Below, piece by piece: positions 9,352-17,249 of a stretch of 64,000 bases of DNA. The position numbers were made by a program, and so were the translations under genes. The notes beneath the pieces are model-generated. The model was not told where the DNA came from and did not search any database. It was given only the letters and a program-made list of their open reading frames with translations. Origin of the DNA: JAIYDJ01 sp038246975 (GTDB lineage: Bacteria; Pseudomonadota; Alphaproteobacteria; Rhodobacterales; Rhodobacteraceae). Position 1 is the stretch's first letter. Every line of letters starts with the position of its first letter. The DNA lies in NCBI GenBank assembly GCA_038246975.1, contig JBBRVJ010000001.1, forward strand, positions 1 to 64,000, in the 5' to 3' direction.

Positions 9352-10389
9352 TCACCCTGCCGCAGCGACCGGCGTCCAGATCACGTCGTCGATGCAGGGG
9401 GCTGCAGTCGCCAGCATCACCAGCCGCTCGAACCCCAAGGCGATGCCGCTGGCGGGGGGCATGTGGGCCAGTGCGGCCAGCAAGGATTCGTCCAGCGGAT
9501 AGCGGTGGCCGTAGACCCGTTCCTTTTCGTTCATTTCCGCGATGAACCGCCGCCGTTGTTCGGCAGGATCGGTCAACTCGCCAAACCCGTTGGCCAGTTC
9601 GACCCCACAGGCATAGGCTTCGAACCGCTCGGCCAGCCGGCCATCCTGCGCCAAAGGCCGCGCAAGTGCGGCTTCAGCCAGCGGATAACGGTCGAGATAG
9701 GTGATCCGGCCCAGCCCCAGATGCGGCTCGACCCGCGCCACCAAAACCTTGGCCACCATGTCGGACCATGTGTCGTCCGCTGCGGTGGTCAGCCCCGCAG
9801 CCTGCATCTGGGCACGCATTGCTATTGCATCAGTCGTGCCCCCGGACCCCAGCGTCGCCAGCAGGTCAATCCCGGCATAGAGGTCAAATGCCTCGCACAC
9901 CCCCAGCCGTTCCGGTTCCAGCGCCGGGTCGCAGGTCCGGTCGCGGTAGCGCAGCAGCCCGCCGTTGGCGGCCAGCCGCAGCATGGCGGTGCAATCGTCC
10001 ATCAGGACCGCGTAGTCCTCGCCCACCCGATACCATTCCAGCATGGTGAACTCGGGGCTGTGCAGCGGCCCGCGTTCGCGGTTGCGCCAGACCGGGGCGA
10101 ACGCGGCAATCCGGGTCTCGCCCGCCGCCAGCAGCTTTTTCATCGCGAATTCGGGCGAGGTGTGCAGATACATCGCCCGCCCGACCCCGTCATTGCCGAT
10201 GGCGGTGGTGGCAAAGCCGTGCAGATGCGCCTCGTTCCCCGGACTGACCTGCAGCGCCACCGGATCGACTTCGATGAACCCCTGTTCCGCCAGCCACCCC
10301 CGCAACCCCGCCTTGATCCGGTTGCGCGCCAGCAACAGCGGGCGGCGGTCGGCGTGGGTCTGGGGGTGCCACCAATCGGTTGCGGTCAT
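9352..10389 (-). CDS. epmA: Elongation factor P beta-lysyltransferase EpmA (GenX/PoxA)
   Basis: A 345-residue class II lysyl-tRNA-synthetase-like protein without the N-terminal anticodon-binding domain. Visible class II motifs are the SPEFAMKKLLAAG region with FAPVWRNRERGPLHSPEF (motif 2), GVELANGFGEL, and the motif 3 Arg in GIALGFERLVML. EpmA attaches (R)-beta-lysine to a conserved Lys of EF-P, relieving stalling at polyproline. It is divergently transcribed from efp with about 100 bases between. The start at 10389 gives the family length (E. coli EpmA is 325). The partner lysine 2,3-aminomutase EpmB is not in the window. Confidence 0.93.
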   Translation of the reverse strand: MTATDWWHPQTHADRRPLLLARNRIKAGLRGWLAEQGFIEVDPVALQVSPGNEAHLHGFATTAIGNDGVGRAMYLHTSPEFAMKKLLAAGETRIAAFAPVWRNRERGPLHSPEFTMLEWYRVGEDYAVLMDDCTAMLRLAANGGLLRYRDRTCDPALEPERLGVCEAFDLYAGIDLLATLGSGGTTDAIAMRAQMQAAGLTTAADDTWSDMVAKVLVARVEPHLGLGRITYLDRYPLAEAALARPLAQDGRLAERFEAYACGVELANGFGELTDPAEQRRRFIAEMNEKERVYGHRYPLDESLLAALAHMPPASGIALGFERLVMLATAAPCIDDVIWTPVAAAG

Positions 10390-10493
10390 GGCTTTGGCTT
10401 CTCTCTGGCGAATTGCGGGCAGATGCGCTAAGCGGCTCGGCAAAGCCTGCGCTGTTTACGCGGCGGGCCCCGCAACCACAAGGAACCGCTTCT

Positions 10494-11060
10494 GTGAAAG
10501 TCATCGCCTCGTCCTTGCGCAAGGGCAACGTCGTCGATCTGGAAGGTCGGCTGTATGTCGTCCTGAACGCCGAAAACTTCCACCCCGGCAAGGGCACGCC
10601 GACCACATCGGTGGACATGCGGCGGATTTCTGACGGGGTGAAGGTGGCGGAACGCTGGCGCACGACCGAGATGGTGGAAAAGGCCATGGTGGACGAGCGC
10701 AACTACAACTTCCTGTACGAAGACGGCGAGGGGTTTCACTTCATGGAGCCCACATCTTACGAACAGGTCGCCGTGCATCCCGATGTGGTGGGGGACCAGA
10801 AGGTGTTCCTGACCGACGGCTTGCAGGTGGCGCTCAAGACCCATGACGGCGTCGCAATCTCCATCGAATTGCCGCAGAAGGTGACCGTCGAGATCACCGA
10901 GACCGAGCCTGTGGTCAAGGGGCAGACCGCCTCGTCGTCCTACAAGCCCGCGATCTGTTCGAACGGCATCCGCGTGATGGTGCCGCCGCATATCGGGGCC
11001 GGGGTGCGGATCGTGATCAACACCGACGATTATTCCTATGTGGAACGTGCCCGCGACTGA
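10494..11060 (+). CDS. efp: Translation elongation factor P
   Basis: A 188-residue three-domain EF-P that binds between the P and E sites of stalled ribosomes and promotes Pro-Pro bond formation. The modified loop reads HPGKGTPTTS with Lys33 at the tip, the residue expected to receive beta-lysine from the neighbouring EpmA. The start is GTG 10494, placed by an AAGGA ribosome site and by the expected N-terminus MKVIASSLRKGNVV. The C-terminal EF-P signature with GxRI(V)I-type residues is present (GAGVRIVINTDDYSY). It lies 27 bases ahead of an FAH-family gene. Confidence 0.96.
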   Translation: MKVIASSLRKGNVVDLEGRLYVVLNAENFHPGKGTPTTSVDMRRISDGVKVAERWRTTEMVEKAMVDERNYNFLYEDGEGFHFMEPTSYEQVAVHPDVVGDQKVFLTDGLQVALKTHDGVAISIELPQKVTVEITETEPVVKGQTASSSYKPAICSNGIRVMVPPHIGAGVRIVINTDDYSYVERARD

Positions 11061-11087
11061 TGCTTTGACCAAACCGGAGGGAAAACG

Positions 11088-11933
11088 ATGAAATTGCTGC
11101 GCCATGGGCCTGTAGGGGCTGAAAAACCGGGGATGCTGCACAGCGACGGCACGATCCGCGATCTGTCGGGGCTGGTGCCCGACATTGCCGGAGCGGTGCT
11201 GTCGGACGTGGGTCTGGCGATGCTGCGCGGCGTTGATGCGGGCGGGCTGCCGGTGGTGGCTGCGGGTACACGGTTGGGGCCGTGCGTGGCGGGGACCGGC
11301 AAATTCATCTGCATCGGTCTGAATTATTCCGACCATGCCGCCGAAACCGGGGCGACGGTGCCGCCAGAACCTATCATTTTCATGAAGGCCACCAGTGCGA
11401 TGTGCGGGCCGAACGATCCGATCGTGATTCCCCGCACGTCCGTCAAGACCGACTGGGAGGTCGAGTTGGCGGTGATCATCGGCACGAAGGCCAAGTATGT
11501 GTCGCAGGACGAGGCTTTGGCCCATGTGGCGGGCTATGCGATTGCCAATGACGTGTCGGAACGGGCGTTTCAGACCGAACGGTCGGGTCAGTGGACCAAG
11601 GGCAAGTCCTGCGACAGTTTCGGGCAGATCGGCCCTTGGCTGGTGACGCGCGACGAGGTTGCCGATCCGCAGGATCTGGCGATGTGGCTGACGGTGGACG
11701 GCCAGACCATGCAGAACGGCACGACCCGGACGATGGTCTACGGTGTGGCCCATCTGGTCAGCTACCTGTCGCAGTTCATGACCCTGCACCCCGGCGACGT
11801 GATCTCGACCGGCACCCCGCCCGGCGTGGGTCTGGGCATGAAGCCGCCACGCTTTCTGGTCCCCGGCGAGGTGGTGGAACTTGGCATCACGGGTCTGGGC
11901 CAGCAGCGTCAAGACGTTGTGGCAGACGTTTGA
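11088..11933 (+). CDS. Fumarylacetoacetate hydrolase (FAH) family protein
   Basis: A 281-residue protein with an N-terminal cap of about 70 residues and an FAH/HpcE fold. Key features are CIGLNYSDHAAETG, the metal-binding acidic segment WEVELAVIIG, the Lys-containing WTKGKSCDSFGQIGPW and the STGTPPGVG loop. Family members hydrolyse or decarboxylate 1,3-dicarbonyl-type acids using Mg2+; close relatives are annotated ureidoglycolate lyase or hydroxyhepta-dienedioate isomerase, often without proof. It may be cotranscribed with efp, but there is no pathway context to fix its substrate. Confidence 0.85.
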   Translation: MKLLRHGPVGAEKPGMLHSDGTIRDLSGLVPDIAGAVLSDVGLAMLRGVDAGGLPVVAAGTRLGPCVAGTGKFICIGLNYSDHAAETGATVPPEPIIFMKATSAMCGPNDPIVIPRTSVKTDWEVELAVIIGTKAKYVSQDEALAHVAGYAIANDVSERAFQTERSGQWTKGKSCDSFGQIGPWLVTRDEVADPQDLAMWLTVDGQTMQNGTTRTMVYGVAHLVSYLSQFMTLHPGDVISTGTPPGVGLGMKPPRFLVPGEVVELGITGLGQQRQDVVADV

Positions 11934-11992
11934 CGGGGTAAGGCGGTTGAAGCCGTGCGGTTGACCCCCTGCCCTTTCCTGATTCGACGGAT

Positions 11993-12006
11993 TTGATTTC
12001 GATCAG
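11993..12006. promoter_or_regulatory. Possible FNR/FnrL-type site upstream of the bd oxidase genes
   Basis: TTGAT-TTCG-ATCAG matches the TTGAT-N4-ATCAA dyad at nine of ten positions. Regulation of bd-type oxidases by FNR homologues is common. The site is 264 bases from the oxidase ATG and lies before the hairpin at 12025-12051, which is an awkward place for a cyd activator site, so this may be chance. Confidence 0.25.
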
Positions 12007-12024
12007 ATCCGGGCGCGCCTGACA

Positions 12025-12059
12025 GGGCGGGCGCACTCCCCGCGCCTGCCCCCATTTTC
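12025..12059 (+). terminator. Probable terminator after the FAH gene
   Basis: A 10-bp GC stem (GGGCGGGCGC with GCGCCTGCCC, one G-T wobble), 7-base loop, then CCATTTTC. It lies 91 bases after the FAH stop and before the oxidase operon, and so separates the two units. The remaining bases to 12269 are an AT-richer stretch that probably holds the oxidase promoter; I see no gene. Confidence 0.6.
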
Positions 12060-12269
12060 AAAGAGCGGCGGGCACGCAGGCCCGGCCTGATTTGTCTATT
12101 CGCCAAATCCGGCAACAAGAGGATATCCGCCCGCCCTACTTCCTCGCCCCCCCCAACCCATGTCCCCGCTCATGCCCCTGCCCCTGTGACACCTTGCTTT
12201 TTGTATGCTATTTTTAAGCCGAGCGCCCGTGGATGACCTGCCCCTCATCGCCGACCCAAGGAACGCCAC

Positions 12270-13709
12270 ATGGACCTGACTGACCCGCTTATCCTTGCCC
12301 GCATCCAATTTGCGTTCACCATCAGTTTCCATATCGTCTTTCCGGCGTTTTCCATCGGTTTGGCCAGCTATATGGCAGTGTTGAACGGGTTGCACCTGTT
12401 CACCGGGCGGCAGGTGTTTCTGGACCTGTTCAACTACTGGAAGAAGATCTTTGCCGTCGCCTTCGGCATGGGTGTCGTGTCGGGCATCGTGATGTCCTAT
12501 CAGTTCGGCACGAACTGGAGCGTGTTTGCCGACAAGACCGGCCCGGTTCTGGGGCCGCTGATGGGGTATGAGGTGCTGTCGGCGTTTTTCCTTGAGGCGG
12601 GCTTTCTGGGCGTCATGCTGTTTGGCCGGGAGCGGGTGGGCGAAAAGCTGCACTTCTTTGCGACGCTGATGGTGGCGTTCGGCACGTTCATGTCGGCCTT
12701 CTGGATCCTGTCGGTAAACAGCTGGATGCAGACGCCTGCCGGGTACGGGATGAACGAGGTGGGACAGTTCATCGTGCTGGACTGGTGGGCGGTGATCTTC
12801 AATCCGTCCTTCCCGTACCGCCTGATCCACATGCTGCTGGCGGCCTATCTGACCACGGCGCTGGTCGTGGGCGGGGTCGGCGCGCTGCATCTGTTGCGCG
12901 ACCGGCACGAGGCGGGCGGCAATGCCGGATCGCGGGTGATGTTTTCCATGGCGATGTGGATGCTGGCCATCGTGGCCCCGGCGCAGATTTTCATGGGCGA
13001 CCTGCACGGGATCAACACACTGGAGCATCAGCCCGCCAAGGTCATGGCGATGGAGGGGCATTACGAAAGCCACCCCGACGGAGCGCCGCTGATCCTGTTC
13101 GGCATCCCGAACCCCGCGGAAAAACGGATCGACTACGCGATTGAAATCCCGAACCTTTCGTCGCTGATCCTGAAGCATGACCTGAACGCGCCTCTGGCGG
13201 GGCTGGACACCATCGACGATGACAAGGAACCGCCGGTGATGATCGTGTTCTTCAGTTTCCGCATCATGGTCGGCCTTGGGTTCGCCATGCTGGGGCTGGG
13301 AGTGTGGAGCCTTTATGCCCGGTACAAGCGCCGCCTTCATGACATGCCTTGGCTGCATCGGGCGGCGATTGCGATGGGGCCGATGGGCTTTGTCGCGGTG
13401 CTGGCGGGGTGGATCACGACCGAGGTGGGGCGTCAGCCTTATACCGTCTATGGCCTGCTGACGACCGCCGATTCTGCGTCGAGCATCGGGGCTGCGGCCA
13501 TCGGGGCGTCGCTGGTCGCGTTCATCATCGTCTATTTCGCGCTGTTCGGGGCGGGGACGTTCTATATCCTGCGGTTGATGAACAAACCGCCGCATCTGAA
13601 CGAACCCGGTCTGGACCCCGGAGAGCCGATCCGTGCAGGCGGCATCATGCCCGCCCCCGCGATGGACGCCAAGGGGGCCTTGCCCACCGATGGGGGGGCC
13701 ACGGCATGA
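12270..13709 (+). CDS. cioA: Cytochrome bd-type ubiquinol oxidase subunit I, CioA type
   Basis: A 479-residue integral membrane subunit that carries the haems and the quinol site. His21 in FHIVFPAFSIG corresponds to the high-spin haem ligand; another ligand His is in YRLIHMLLAAYL and the Met ligand is in FRIMVGLGF. The GRQPY motif and a short Q-loop, rather than the long E. coli CydA loop, fit the cyanide-insensitive CioA group. The enzyme reduces O2 without proton pumping, giving respiration at low oxygen or under cytochrome c oxidase inhibition. Its stop overlaps the subunit II start (ATGA). Confidence 0.93.
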   Translation: MDLTDPLILARIQFAFTISFHIVFPAFSIGLASYMAVLNGLHLFTGRQVFLDLFNYWKKIFAVAFGMGVVSGIVMSYQFGTNWSVFADKTGPVLGPLMGYEVLSAFFLEAGFLGVMLFGRERVGEKLHFFATLMVAFGTFMSAFWILSVNSWMQTPAGYGMNEVGQFIVLDWWAVIFNPSFPYRLIHMLLAAYLTTALVVGGVGALHLLRDRHEAGGNAGSRVMFSMAMWMLAIVAPAQIFMGDLHGINTLEHQPAKVMAMEGHYESHPDGAPLILFGIPNPAEKRIDYAIEIPNLSSLILKHDLNAPLAGLDTIDDDKEPPVMIVFFSFRIMVGLGFAMLGLGVWSLYARYKRRLHDMPWLHRAAIAMGPMGFVAVLAGWITTEVGRQPYTVYGLLTTADSASSIGAAAIGASLVAFIIVYFALFGAGTFYILRLMNKPPHLNEPGLDPGEPIRAGGIMPAPAMDAKGALPTDGGATA

Positions 13710-14713
13710 CGTTTGACCTTCCCACCGTCTGGGCTGGGCTGGTGGCCTTTGCCGTGCTGGCCTACGTCATCCTTGACGGGTTCGATCTGGGCGTCGGCAT
13801 CCTGTTCCCCTTCCTGTCCGAGGAAGAGGAACGCGACGAGATGATGAACTCGGTAGCCCCCGTCTGGGACGGCAACGAGACCTGGCTGGTGCTGGGCGGC
13901 GGCGGGTTGTTTGCGGTGTTTCCGCTGGCCTATGCGGTGATCATGCCGGCGCTTTATGCCCCGATCATCGTCATGTTGCTGGGTCTGATCTTTCGCGGCG
14001 TGTCGTTCGAGTTCCGCTGGAAAACCCGGCGGGGCAAGTCCCTGTGGGATTGGGGGTTCTTTGGCGGATCGACGCTGGCGGCCTTTGCCCAAGGGGTGGC
14101 ATTGGGCGCGCTGGTGCAGGGTATTCCGGTTCAAGGGCGCGCTTATGCGGGCGGGTGGTGGGACTGGCTGACCCCGTTCAGCCTGTTCACCGGAGCGGCG
14201 CTGGTGGTGGGGTATGCGCTGCTCGGGGCGACGTGGCTGATCCTGAAAACCGAGGATCATGTTCAGAACCGCGCCTACCAGATCGCGGGAATTGTGGCCC
14301 CGGCGACGCTTGCTTTGATCGGGGTGGTAAGCCTGTGGACCCCGCTGCTGAACGCCGACTATCTGGGCCGCTGGTTCGGCTGGCCGAATACGCTGTATGC
14401 CTCGCCCATCCCGATTATGGTGGCTCTGGCCGCGTTCCTGCTGCTGCGCGGGTTGAAGGAGCGGCGCGAGTTGTCGCCGTTTCTGGCGGCGCAATCGCTG
14501 TTTGTGCTGAGTTTCATCGGGATCGGCATCAGTTTCTATCCCTATATCGTGCCCGGCAGCGTGACGATCCATGCGGCGGCGGCGCCTGACAACAGCCTGT
14601 CTTTTCTGCTGTGGGGGGCTGCGGTGCTGATCCCGCTGATCCTGATCTACACCGCCTATTCCTATTGGGTGTTTCGCGGCAAGGTGAAGGCGCATTCAGG
14701 GGGCTATCACTGA
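13706..14713 (+). CDS. cioB: Cytochrome bd-type ubiquinol oxidase subunit II, CioB type
   Basis: A 335-residue polytopic membrane protein. It begins with the characteristic hydrophobic segment ending in YVILDGFDLGVGIL and has PVWDGNETWLVLGGG, both hallmarks of CydB/CioB. It pairs with subunit I to form the oxidase. The ATG at 13706 overlaps the upstream stop, and the stop overlaps the next ATG, so the three genes form one translationally coupled unit. Confidence 0.94.
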   Translation: MTFDLPTVWAGLVAFAVLAYVILDGFDLGVGILFPFLSEEEERDEMMNSVAPVWDGNETWLVLGGGGLFAVFPLAYAVIMPALYAPIIVMLLGLIFRGVSFEFRWKTRRGKSLWDWGFFGGSTLAAFAQGVALGALVQGIPVQGRAYAGGWWDWLTPFSLFTGAALVVGYALLGATWLILKTEDHVQNRAYQIAGIVAPATLALIGVVSLWTPLLNADYLGRWFGWPNTLYASPIPIMVALAAFLLLRGLKERRELSPFLAAQSLFVLSFIGIGISFYPYIVPGSVTIHAAAAPDNSLSFLLWGAAVLIPLILIYTAYSYWVFRGKVKAHSGGYH

Positions 14714-14823
14714 TGCCCAAGCGCCGGTTCCTTTTACAACTGGGCTGGTTCGCCGCTTACTGGCTGGCCAGCATCGTGGCGCTGTCGGTGGTGGCCTATG
14801 CCATCCGGCTTGCGATCTTGTGA
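14713..14823 (+). CDS. DUF2474 small membrane subunit of the bd oxidase
   Basis: A 36-residue protein with a basic N-terminus (MPKRRF) and one membrane helix (about 8-33). Its ATG overlaps the subunit II stop by one base (TGATG). Small single-helix proteins, CydX in enterobacteria and DUF2474 in CioAB-type operons, stabilise the haem region of bd oxidases. It reads W-FAAYW near the start of the helix like DUF2474 members. It is too short for most automatic gene callers. The following 210 bases hold no gene I can support. Confidence 0.8.
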   Translation: MPKRRFLLQLGWFAAYWLASIVALSVVAYAIRLAIL

Positions 14824-15033
14824 GGCGCCCGGACCGATCCGGAACCGCGGATTGAGCGTTTTTCGGTCCGTTGGCTGGACCCTCAGGGCGAAAGCCAACG
14901 GGTTCTTCACAATCGCAACGATGGGTCATCCGGCCGCAGGTCCCTCGGCGGGCACATCTTCACGCCCATCAAGGCGCAGACAGGCAAACCCCGCAAGAAC
15001 AGGCGGGCCATGTGTTTGCAATCGCCAAAAGAC

Positions 15034-15516
15034 CTATGGAAACATCCGCAGCCTCGACACTTCATAGCCGTTGAAGTCCAGAATCTCGCGCGCTGCCACC
15101 AACCGATCGGCTGGCAGCGCGCCGCCCCGGTTCAGGATGAAGCCAAACCGCCCCGAAGGCGTGCCGATCAGCAGCGTCCGTGCGTCGGTGTCGACCCACA
15201 GCACCCACCACGGATCGGGCATCCCCGACACCGCAAAGCGCCCCGGTCCGGTCGGCACCATCGGCCCGCCCACGACCACAGCCTGCCCCGCCAGACAGAG
15301 CCGCCCGTCGATCTGCAACCGGCCATCGCGTGCCGCAATCGCCACGTCACCACGGCGGCACCCTTCGATCACCGCTAATTCGGCGACCTGCGCCCACTGT
15401 CCGACCATCCGGTCCGCCGTCAGGACCGCACTGGAATAGATCGGCGTCTGCGGGTTGCGAAATCCCGTCACGACTGCCGGATCAGTACAGCCTACCAACA
15501 GCAAAAGCGGGATCAT
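15034..15516 (-). CDS. Small lipoprotein, lipocalin-like
   Basis: A 160-residue protein with a short lipoprotein signal (MIPLLLLVGC, Cys10 the likely lipidated residue). The body has features of a bacterial lipocalin: an early region MVGQWAQVAELAV, central beta-rich segments, and a late WWVLWVDTDARTLLIGTPSGRFGFIL that resembles the YLWVLSR-type strand of Blc proteins. Blc lipocalins bind fatty or lyso-lipids in the outer membrane. The start overlaps the stop of the upstream lipoprotein (ATGA at 15513-15516), so the two are probably coexpressed. Confidence 0.65.
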   Translation of the reverse strand: MIPLLLLVGCTDPAVVTGFRNPQTPIYSSAVLTADRMVGQWAQVAELAVIEGCRRGDVAIAARDGRLQIDGRLCLAGQAVVVGGPMVPTGPGRFAVSGMPDPWWVLWVDTDARTLLIGTPSGRFGFILNRGGALPADRLVAAREILDFNGYEVSRLRMFP

Positions 15517-16022
15517 TCGATGCACAGCGTCACCCTCTGGCCGTTGTCTTGCAGTACCTCGTTGCACCCGAACATCGGCGATACGGGGGCGCAGGTGCGG
15601 GACCGGGCGAGGCATTGGCCCTCGCAATCGCTTTCGCGGCTGCATTGCTTGCCGCTGTCGCGCAGGGTCTGCACACAGGTCATGGTGCCTGATTGTCCGG
15701 CTCGCACCCAGGCACCCCTGGCTTTTTCACAGGCGATCTGGCCGGGGGATTTCGGGGGCGGCGGTGGGGCGGCTTCGGCTGGTTTCGCGGGTTCGGGGGT
15801 CGCGGATTCGGGGGTTGCGGGTTCTGGGGTCGCGGGTTCGGCGACGGGCTTGGGCGCGGGCGGGGCTGTTTCCGGCATTGCTGTGGCGGGGGCGTCCAGC
15901 GACGTCACCGCGATGGCCCCGACGGTGATCGGGTTGGGTGGCGGCGCGTCGCGGCCCGTCCCCGGCAGGGTCAACTGGCAGGCCGATAGCAGGCAGAAGG
16001 TCGCGATCAGGCGCAGGCGCAT
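15513..16022 (-). CDS. Proline/alanine-rich lipoprotein of unknown function
   Basis: A 169-residue protein. The signal peptide ends in LLSAC with Cys15 as the lipidated residue. Residues about 43-92 are a Pro/Ala/Glu linker with ATPEP-type repeats, likely extended across the periplasm. The C-terminal domain of about 75 residues is Cys-rich (CEKARG, MTCVQTL, QCSRESDCEGQCLARSRTC, FGCNEV, LCIE), with an even-numbered set suggesting disulphides. I do not recognise the domain. It is cotranscribed with the lipocalin-like gene. Confidence 0.6.
   Translation of the reverse strand: MRLRLIATFCLLSACQLTLPGTGRDAPPPNPITVGAIAVTSLDAPATAMPETAPPAPKPVAEPATPEPATPESATPEPAKPAEAAPPPPPKSPGQIACEKARGAWVRAGQSGTMTCVQTLRDSGKQCSRESDCEGQCLARSRTCAPVSPMFGCNEVLQDNGQRVTLCIE
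15780..15839 (-). repeat. 15-bp coding tandem repeat (ATPEP/ATPES units)
   Basis: Four consecutive copies of a 15-base unit encode five-residue ATPEP, ATPES or AKPAE-like blocks at residues about 62-81 of the lipoprotein. Such minisatellites can change length by slippage and alter linker length. Confidence 0.6.
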
Positions 16023-16080
16023 CGGTGTTCCCCCTCACACTCGTCCGCATCTGGACCCGATCCTGCACCGTGGTGCAAGC

Positions 16081-17127
16081 CTAATAGGGCTGCGGATGGG
16101 CGCGGTGGGCTCGGTCGATCTCGGCCAGAACCTCGGGTGACAAGGTCACGTCGGCGGCCCCGATGTTGACGGCCAACTGATCCGGATTGGTCGCGCCGAT
16201 GATCGGGATCACCGCAAAGGGCCGCTGCCGGCAAAAGGCGATCGCCATCTGCGACGGGTCCAACCCGTGACGCGCGGCAATCCCCAGATAGGCGGCGACA
16301 GCGGGAAAGACCTGCGGCGTGATCCGCCCGCCCATCGACGGATTGACCGCACGGCGGGTGCCTTCGGGGATCACATCGCCCGCGTATTTCCCGGTCAGCA
16401 TCCCCGTCGCCAGCGGCGAGAAGGCGAGCAGCGGCATGTCCTCGGCAACCGACGCCTCGGCCCAATCGCTGTCGAACTGGCGGCACAACAGCGAATATTC
16501 GTTCTGCACCGTCATCATGCGCGGCAAGCCATGCGCCTCGGCCAGATGCAGCCAACGCGCTGTGCCCCAGACCGTTTCGTTGGACAGGGCGAGGTGACGG
16601 ATCTTGCCCTCGGAAATCAGGTCCTGCGCAGTTTGCAGCACCTCGACCATGTGGGCCTGATCCGCCGCGCGGTCCACTCCGCGCGGGTCATAAGTCCAGA
16701 TGCCGCGAAAGTGGTAGCCGGTGCCCCGGTTCGGCCAATGCAACTGATAAAGGTCGATGTAATCGGTTTTCATCCGGGCCAGCGACGCCTCGACCGCCGC
16801 GCGCATCACCGCCCCGGTGATCGGGCGACCGCCCCCGACAGCCGCCTGCCCCCGCCCGGTGACCTTGGTCGCCAGAACCAGCCGATCCCGCCCGCCGCGC
16901 GCCGCCAGCCACGACCCGACGACCCGTTCGGTATCGCCGATGGTTTCGGCCAGCACCGGGTTGGTCGGATACATCTCGGCGGTGTCCCAGAACGTCAGGC
17001 CGTGATCCATCGCCAGATCGGCCTGCGCGTGGCCTTCGCTTTCCGTGTTCTGGCTGCCCCAGGTCATGGTGCCAAGGCACAGGGCGGAAACGGTCAGGCC
17101 GGTCTGGCCAAGCGGGACAAGCTGCAT
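16081..17127 (-). CDS. Aldo/keto reductase, Tas-like
   Basis: A 348-residue NADPH-dependent oxidoreductase with a TIM-barrel fold. The catalytic tetrad is visible as Asp and Tyr in FWDTAEMYP, Lys in LATKVTG and His in YQLHWPNR. The insert between YQLHWPNRGT and the next helix, with FRGIWTYDPRG, resembles the Tas group. Physiological substrate is unknown. The gene is divergent from metG with 122 bases between. Confidence 0.88.
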   Translation of the reverse strand: MQLVPLGQTGLTVSALCLGTMTWGSQNTESEGHAQADLAMDHGLTFWDTAEMYPTNPVLAETIGDTERVVGSWLAARGGRDRLVLATKVTGRGQAAVGGGRPITGAVMRAAVEASLARMKTDYIDLYQLHWPNRGTGYHFRGIWTYDPRGVDRAADQAHMVEVLQTAQDLISEGKIRHLALSNETVWGTARWLHLAEAHGLPRMMTVQNEYSLLCRQFDSDWAEASVAEDMPLLAFSPLATGMLTGKYAGDVIPEGTRRAVNPSMGGRITPQVFPAVAAYLGIAARHGLDPSQMAIAFCRQRPFAVIPIIGATNPDQLAVNIGAADVTLSPEVLAEIDRAHRAHPQPY

Positions 17128-17249
17128 CGCGGGTATCCTTTCGGGGTTGGCGGCACCCTAGCGGATGATCGCGCGGCGGCAAGGGGGACGCTACTGGTCA
17201 CGGGTTGGACCATGCGCTAAACCGGGCGCACATCGACAAAAGGCGCGCC

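Noticed and set aside
12096..13595. A 499-codon minus-strand frame
   Set aside because: Antisense shadow of the bd oxidase subunit I gene, rich in His/Arg/Gln.
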